A stretch of DNA of 16,836 nt from Mageeibacillus sp. UBA3708 (lineage in GTDB: Bacteria > Bacillota > Clostridia > Saccharofermentanales > Saccharofermentanaceae). Where the stretch lies: positions 1 through 16,836 of the forward strand of contig DFIB01000190.1 in the NCBI GenBank assembly GCA_002371375.1, given 5' to 3'. The notes beneath the pieces are model-generated. The model was not told where the DNA came from. It was given only the letters and a program-made list of their open reading frames with translations, and ran no database searches. Numbering within the stretch: the first letter of the stretch is position 1; each line of letters starts with the position of its first letter. The translations under genes and the position numbers were made by a program. Positions 14,218-16,836 of this stretch are shown here, piece after piece.

Positions 14218-15192
14218 TTACGTATCACTGTCTTGCTGATTATCTGATGCTGTTGTCTCCGTTGGCTTTGTAGCAGGAGTGCTTGTAACTGTCGGCTCTG
14301 TGTATCCTGACGGCTGACCTGTCCCCTTGTCACCGGCCTTTATTCCCATAACTGCATATGTCTGACCGTCATAGTACCAAATACCTACTCCGCATTTGCA
14401 GTTGGCATCATTCTTGGATGTACAGCCGAAGATCATATTCGTGTAGTGACCATTAGATGATTCCCACTTATCAATTATCTTCTTGGCTGAGTACTTACCG
14501 CCACCTTGGAATATGTTCTCACAGGACAGATCCTTTCCTGAAGCGCTGCTATGGGAGAAATCGTTCACGATTTCCTTTGCTCTGGTCCTAGCCTGATCTC
14601 TCATACCCGAGTTCATAACTACAGGAACATAATATGTCTTATGCTTGGCAACAGCCCTTGCTTTACGAACAGCATTTATATACCTAATAGCATCTTCCTC
14701 GGCAGAAGCCAAATATTGTCCGCTCGGTGCCGTGGTTGGTTTGGGCGTCGGAGTGTTAGTCGGTTTTGACGTAGGTGTATTTGTAGGTTTGGGAGCTGCT
14801 GTTGGTACCTTCGTAATGTTAGGGGCAGAAGTTATCGTCGCATGCGGTGCTGTTGTCGGAGTAGGGGTATTCGTTGACATCGCCGGGATCTTAGTTGGAA
14901 CAGGTGTTGCAGCCGAACTATCATCTCCTGTCGTTTCAGTTATTATTGATTCAACAGAAGTCTCCTCAATACCAGCAACATCATTAGACTCTGAGTTCTC
15001 AATTGTAATCAGAGTTTCCGCAATCTCACTTTCATCGGTCCCGGACTCAATCATAGATTCGATGAACTCTGTCTCCGCCGTTGTAATCTCAACTGAATCC
15101 GGCGGAGATAATTCAACCGTCTCGCAGGCGGTAAGTGATGTTATCACCAGTATTGCCGACAGCAATACCGCCATTATCCTTTCGATTCTCAT
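14218..15192 (-). CDS. CAP/SCP-domain lipoprotein with Pro/Thr-rich stalk
   Basis: This is a 324-aa surface lipoprotein. The signal peptide has lipobox SLTAC with the lipidated Cys at 23. An acidic Ser/Thr/Glu-rich stretch follows (about 30-92), then a Pro/Thr-rich stalk (about 96-157) with repeats such as PTNTPTSKPTNTPTPKPT. The CAP domain spans about 160-287. Its four cavity residues are present: His214 (FSHSS), Glu225 (SCENI), Glu244 (KWESS) and His249 (GHYTNM). CGVGIWYYDG completes the fold. A second Thr-rich tail closes the protein. Bacterial CAP proteins are extracellular, and their biochemical role is mostly unsettled. The stalk would carry the domain through the wall. The start at 15192 follows GAGAGGGAT and lies 80 bases inside the upstream regulator gene in another frame, so the two are translationally linked. 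Confidence 0.87.
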   Translation of the reverse strand: MRIERIMAVLLSAILVITSLTACETVELSPPDSVEITTAETEFIESMIESGTDESEIAETLITIENSESNDVAGIEETSVESIITETTGDDSSAATPVPTKIPAMSTNTPTPTTAPHATITSAPNITKVPTAAPKPTNTPTSKPTNTPTPKPTTAPSGQYLASAEEDAIRYINAVRKARAVAKHKTYYVPVVMNSGMRDQARTRAKEIVNDFSHSSASGKDLSCENIFQGGGKYSAKKIIDKWESSNGHYTNMIFGCTSKNDANCKCGVGIWYYDGQTYAVMGIKAGDKGTGQPSGYTEPTVTSTPATKPTETTASDNQQDSDT

Positions 15193-15610
15193 AATCTATC
15201 CCTCTCATTCCTGAACAATCATCCTTCTCAATTAGTTCCTTATACTTCTTAAGTCTCTCGATCTGCTTTCTGAGCCTCTCATTTTCTGCTTCCAGCTTCT
15301 CGATCCTGTCGATATATACGAGAGTCTGTTCTGCTGCCACAACAAACACATCATCACAACCTCTGCTCGTGATCTTAAGGATGTATCCGCCTGCCTTAGC
15401 ATACTCAAGACATCTCTTCATCTGTTGCCTGAAGTTCGAATACGAATGCTCAATTATGAACATCGTACTCTCATCAGATGTAAGACTATTCTTCAAAATA
15501 TAATCCGTACCATCTGCGCTGAAGATGAGACTCTCACCGGTATTGGCAACGTTGTCGATATACTCACGAAGCTTCTGCCGAAGTGTCCAAGCCGTTATCT
15601 TTTTGTCCAT
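15113..15610 (-). CDS. Phd/YefM-like regulator with coiled coil, no toxin partner (165 aa)
   Basis: Residues about 55-100 (YSNFRQQMKRCLEYAKAGGY, then ITSRGCDDVFVVAA) have the helix-strand-strand pattern of Phd/YefM antitoxins. Residues 5-40 (ITAWTLRQKLREYIDNVANT onward) look like a second, shorter copy of the same fold. A coiled coil follows at about 104-128 (IEKLEAENERLRKQIERLKKY), then a polar tail that overlaps the start of the CAP gene. AAGGAGGT precedes ATG 15610. The promoter upstream carries a perfect palindrome across its -10 box, as expected for an autorepressor. No toxin gene stands beside it, so it is more likely a regulator of the surface operon than an antitoxin. The family call is by pattern only. 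Confidence 0.68.
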   Translation of the reverse strand: MDKKITAWTLRQKLREYIDNVANTGESLIFSADGTDYILKNSLTSDESTMFIIEHSYSNFRQQMKRCLEYAKAGGYILKITSRGCDDVFVVAAEQTLVYIDRIEKLEAENERLRKQIERLKKYKELIEKDDCSGMRGIDYENRKDNGGIAVGNTGDNITYRLRDG

Positions 15611-15635
15611 GATCAGTACCTCCTTCTTTTATTAT

Positions 15636-15664
15636 ATTGTACCGTTTCGGTACAACTTTTTCAA
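15636..15664 (-). promoter_or_regulatory. Sigma-A-type promoter of the regulator-CAP operon
   Basis: On the minus strand TTGAAA (15664-15659) and TACAAT (15641-15636) are separated by exactly 17 bases. The -10 box lies 26 bases before the start codon of the regulator gene. The spacing and both hexamers fit a vegetative promoter well, and it is the best promoter I see in the window. Confidence 0.8.
15637..15655. promoter_or_regulatory. Palindromic operator overlapping the promoter
   Basis: TTGTACCG-TTT-CGGTACAA is a perfect eight-base inverted repeat around three bases. It covers five bases of the -10 box and most of the spacer of the promoter, so a bound protein would block RNA polymerase. 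The Phd/YefM-like product of the first gene is the likely ligand. Confidence 0.75.
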
Positions 15665-15714
15665 GAGAAATTCGATCACGCCGGTAAAACATCATTCAGC
15701 TCAACCGCTTGATA

Positions 15715-16836
15715 TTATTGATTTTGTAACAGAGTTACATCGTGGATCTCGACGATATCATCTCCTCTTAAAGTCAAATGATGTCTCATGTATTTCTCAA
15801 TGTCGAAAGCATTGCGCGGATCATAATCTGATAGTTCGTGGTAATGTTCATGCTTTGTAATATCGTACTTTTCGCTTTGGAATGGGCGTACACCGGAAAT
15901 CTGCACGATACACTTTCCTCCGTCCATAACAGCGATCTCATCCTTGGTCATGAGTTCCTTACCGGTCTTCTGATAATTCACACTGAAGCTTCTATGTGCT
16001 CCATTCGTTTTTGTAGTATTAAACAGATCTATCGTCTCCTTGCCGAGTGCCTCATTCAATTCCTTAATTGTTGTAGGCTCGCTTCCGCCAAGAAAGATAC
16101 TTGTATCACAGTTTGCAATGATCGTATTAGCCGCATCTTTATATCTTGTCTTGAGCTGCGATTTTGCCTGAAGGATTATTGATGCCGATATCTCTCTGGA
16201 ACGTATAGTGGATATAAGCTGTTCAAATTCGGGAATCTTGCCAATATTTGCAAACTCATCAAGAAGAAACCTGACTGGTACCGGTAGTCTTCCGCCGTAA
16301 ACATCATCTGCCCTATTGCACAGAAGATGGAACAGTTGCGTATACATAATGCCTACTATGAAATTAAAAGTAGCATCCGTATCACTAATTATGACAAACA
16401 AGGCCATCTTCCGTTCTCCCAAACACTCTAGGTCCAATTCATCATCGCTCATTAGCTCTCTAACTTCATTGATATCAAATGGAGCTAGCCTAGCACCGCA
16501 TGAGATAAGAATACTCTTTGCCGTCTTTCCTGCCGCAAGCTTGTATTTCTTGTATTGTCTGACTGCAAAATGCTGCGGCTTCCTCTCGGCAAGTTCTTCG
16601 AAAATAAGATCCACAGCATTTTTGTATGTCTCATCATCTTCACGAGTTTCTGATGCATTGATAAACTCTATCATGGTATTGAAGTTCTGCTCTTCTTCAG
16701 GAGCTTCATACCAGAGATATCCAATTAGAGCCTGATAATAAAGGATCTCGGCCTTAACCCAAAAATCTTCTCCTGACTTGTCGCCCTCACCCTTTGTATT
16801 GGCGATGATCGTATTGACCAGCTTCAGGATATCCTT
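15715..16836 (-). CDS. virD4: VirD4/TraG-type coupling protein, N-terminal part outside window
   Basis: This ATPase couples the relaxase-DNA complex to the type IV secretion channel. The frame is open to the window end, so 373 C-terminal residues are visible; an internal Met at 16674 is not the start. Reading on upstream gives DILKLVNTIIANTKGEGDKS and FWVKAEILYYQALIGYLWYE, typical of the Tn1549-like family. The Walker B motif is present in PVRFLLDEFANIGKIPEFE, followed by the conserved ISTIRSREISASIILQAKSQL. The Walker A lies beyond the edge. The C-terminus (KYDITKHEHY, YDPRNAFDIEKY) is also typical. In related elements Maff2 and VirB6 follow closely; here about 10 kb of cargo intervenes. No terminator is visible between its stop and the next promoter. 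Confidence 0.94.
   Translation of the reverse strand, partial: KDILKLVNTIIANTKGEGDKSGEDFWVKAEILYYQALIGYLWYEAPEEEQNFNTMIEFINASETREDDETYKNAVDLIFEELAERKPQHFAVRQYKKYKLAAGKTAKSILISCGARLAPFDINEVRELMSDDELDLECLGERKMALFVIISDTDATFNFIVGIMYTQLFHLLCNRADDVYGGRLPVPVRFLLDEFANIGKIPEFEQLISTIRSREISASIILQAKSQLKTRYKDAANTIIANCDTSIFLGGSEPTTIKELNEALGKETIDLFNTTKTNGAHRSFSVNYQKTGKELMTKDEIAVMDGGKCIVQISGVRPFQSEKYDITKHEHYHELSDYDPRNAFDIEKYMRHHLTLRGDDIVEIHDVTLLQNQ

Noticed and set aside
14645..15214. Open frame of 189 codons on the plus strand
   Set aside because: It is the reverse-strand shadow of the Pro/Thr-rich CAP lipoprotein gene; the repetitive Val/Gly sequence reflects the complement of Pro/Thr codons, and it has no ribosome binding site or genetic context.
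15113..15610. A complete toxin-antitoxin pair
   Set aside because: Only an antitoxin-like protein is present. The neighbours are a CAP lipoprotein and the coupling protein, and no RelE/Doc/PIN-like product is encoded nearby.

Overview
The window looks like part of an integrative and conjugative element of the Tn1549/CTn type from a Firmicute of class Clostridia, probably a Lachnospiraceae- or Ruminococcaceae-like gut or rumen bacterium. Supporting this are the colinear transfer genes (VirD4-type coupling protein, Maff2, CD1112-type VirB6/TrbL, PrgI, VirB4, CD1108-type NlpC/P60 hydrolase), strong AGGAGG ribosome binding sites, Gram-positive surface proteins and lipoproteins, and moderate GC content. 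Every gene I can support lies on the minus strand, so transcription runs from high to low coordinates. No integrase, relaxase, oriT, att site, transposase, tRNA, rRNA or CRISPR array is visible.

Layout in the direction of transcription. (1) 16836-15715: C-terminal part of the VirD4/TraG coupling ATPase, cut by the window edge. (2) 15664-14183: a promoter overlapped by a perfect palindrome, a Phd/YefM-like regulator without a toxin, and a CAP-domain lipoprotein whose start lies inside the regulator gene. (3) 14179-12333: a 101-bp repeat with three inverted repeats, a small ribbon-helix-helix-like protein, a G9 tract at a ribosome binding site, a small lipoprotein, a TPR lipoprotein and a strong terminator. 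(4) 12331-7413: a leader with a possible 11-codon peptide and an intrinsic terminator, then a 1261-aa surface adhesin and a class B sortase. (5) 7410-5728: a second copy of the 101-bp repeat, paralogues of the small lipoprotein and of the TPR lipoprotein, and a terminator. (6) 5662-1: a 40-aa protein, a nested terminator, then Maff2, VirB6/TrbL, PrgI, VirB4, an 81-aa unknown protein and a membrane-anchored NlpC/P60 hydrolase cut by the window edge.

Regions 1 and 6 are the conjugation machine: coupling protein, inner-membrane channel, ATPase and wall hydrolase. Regions 2-5 form about 10 kb of surface cargo set between the coupling protein and Maff2. The cargo encodes one covalently anchored adhesin with its sortase, flanked on both sides by duplicated lipoprotein cassettes, plus a CAP lipoprotein. 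A plausible reading, which is inference, is that the cargo changes cell-surface contacts of the host, for mating-pair formation, host or mucus adhesion, or surface exclusion. Several regulatory devices (autorepressor operator, conserved hairpin leaders, leader attenuator, G tract) would tune it.
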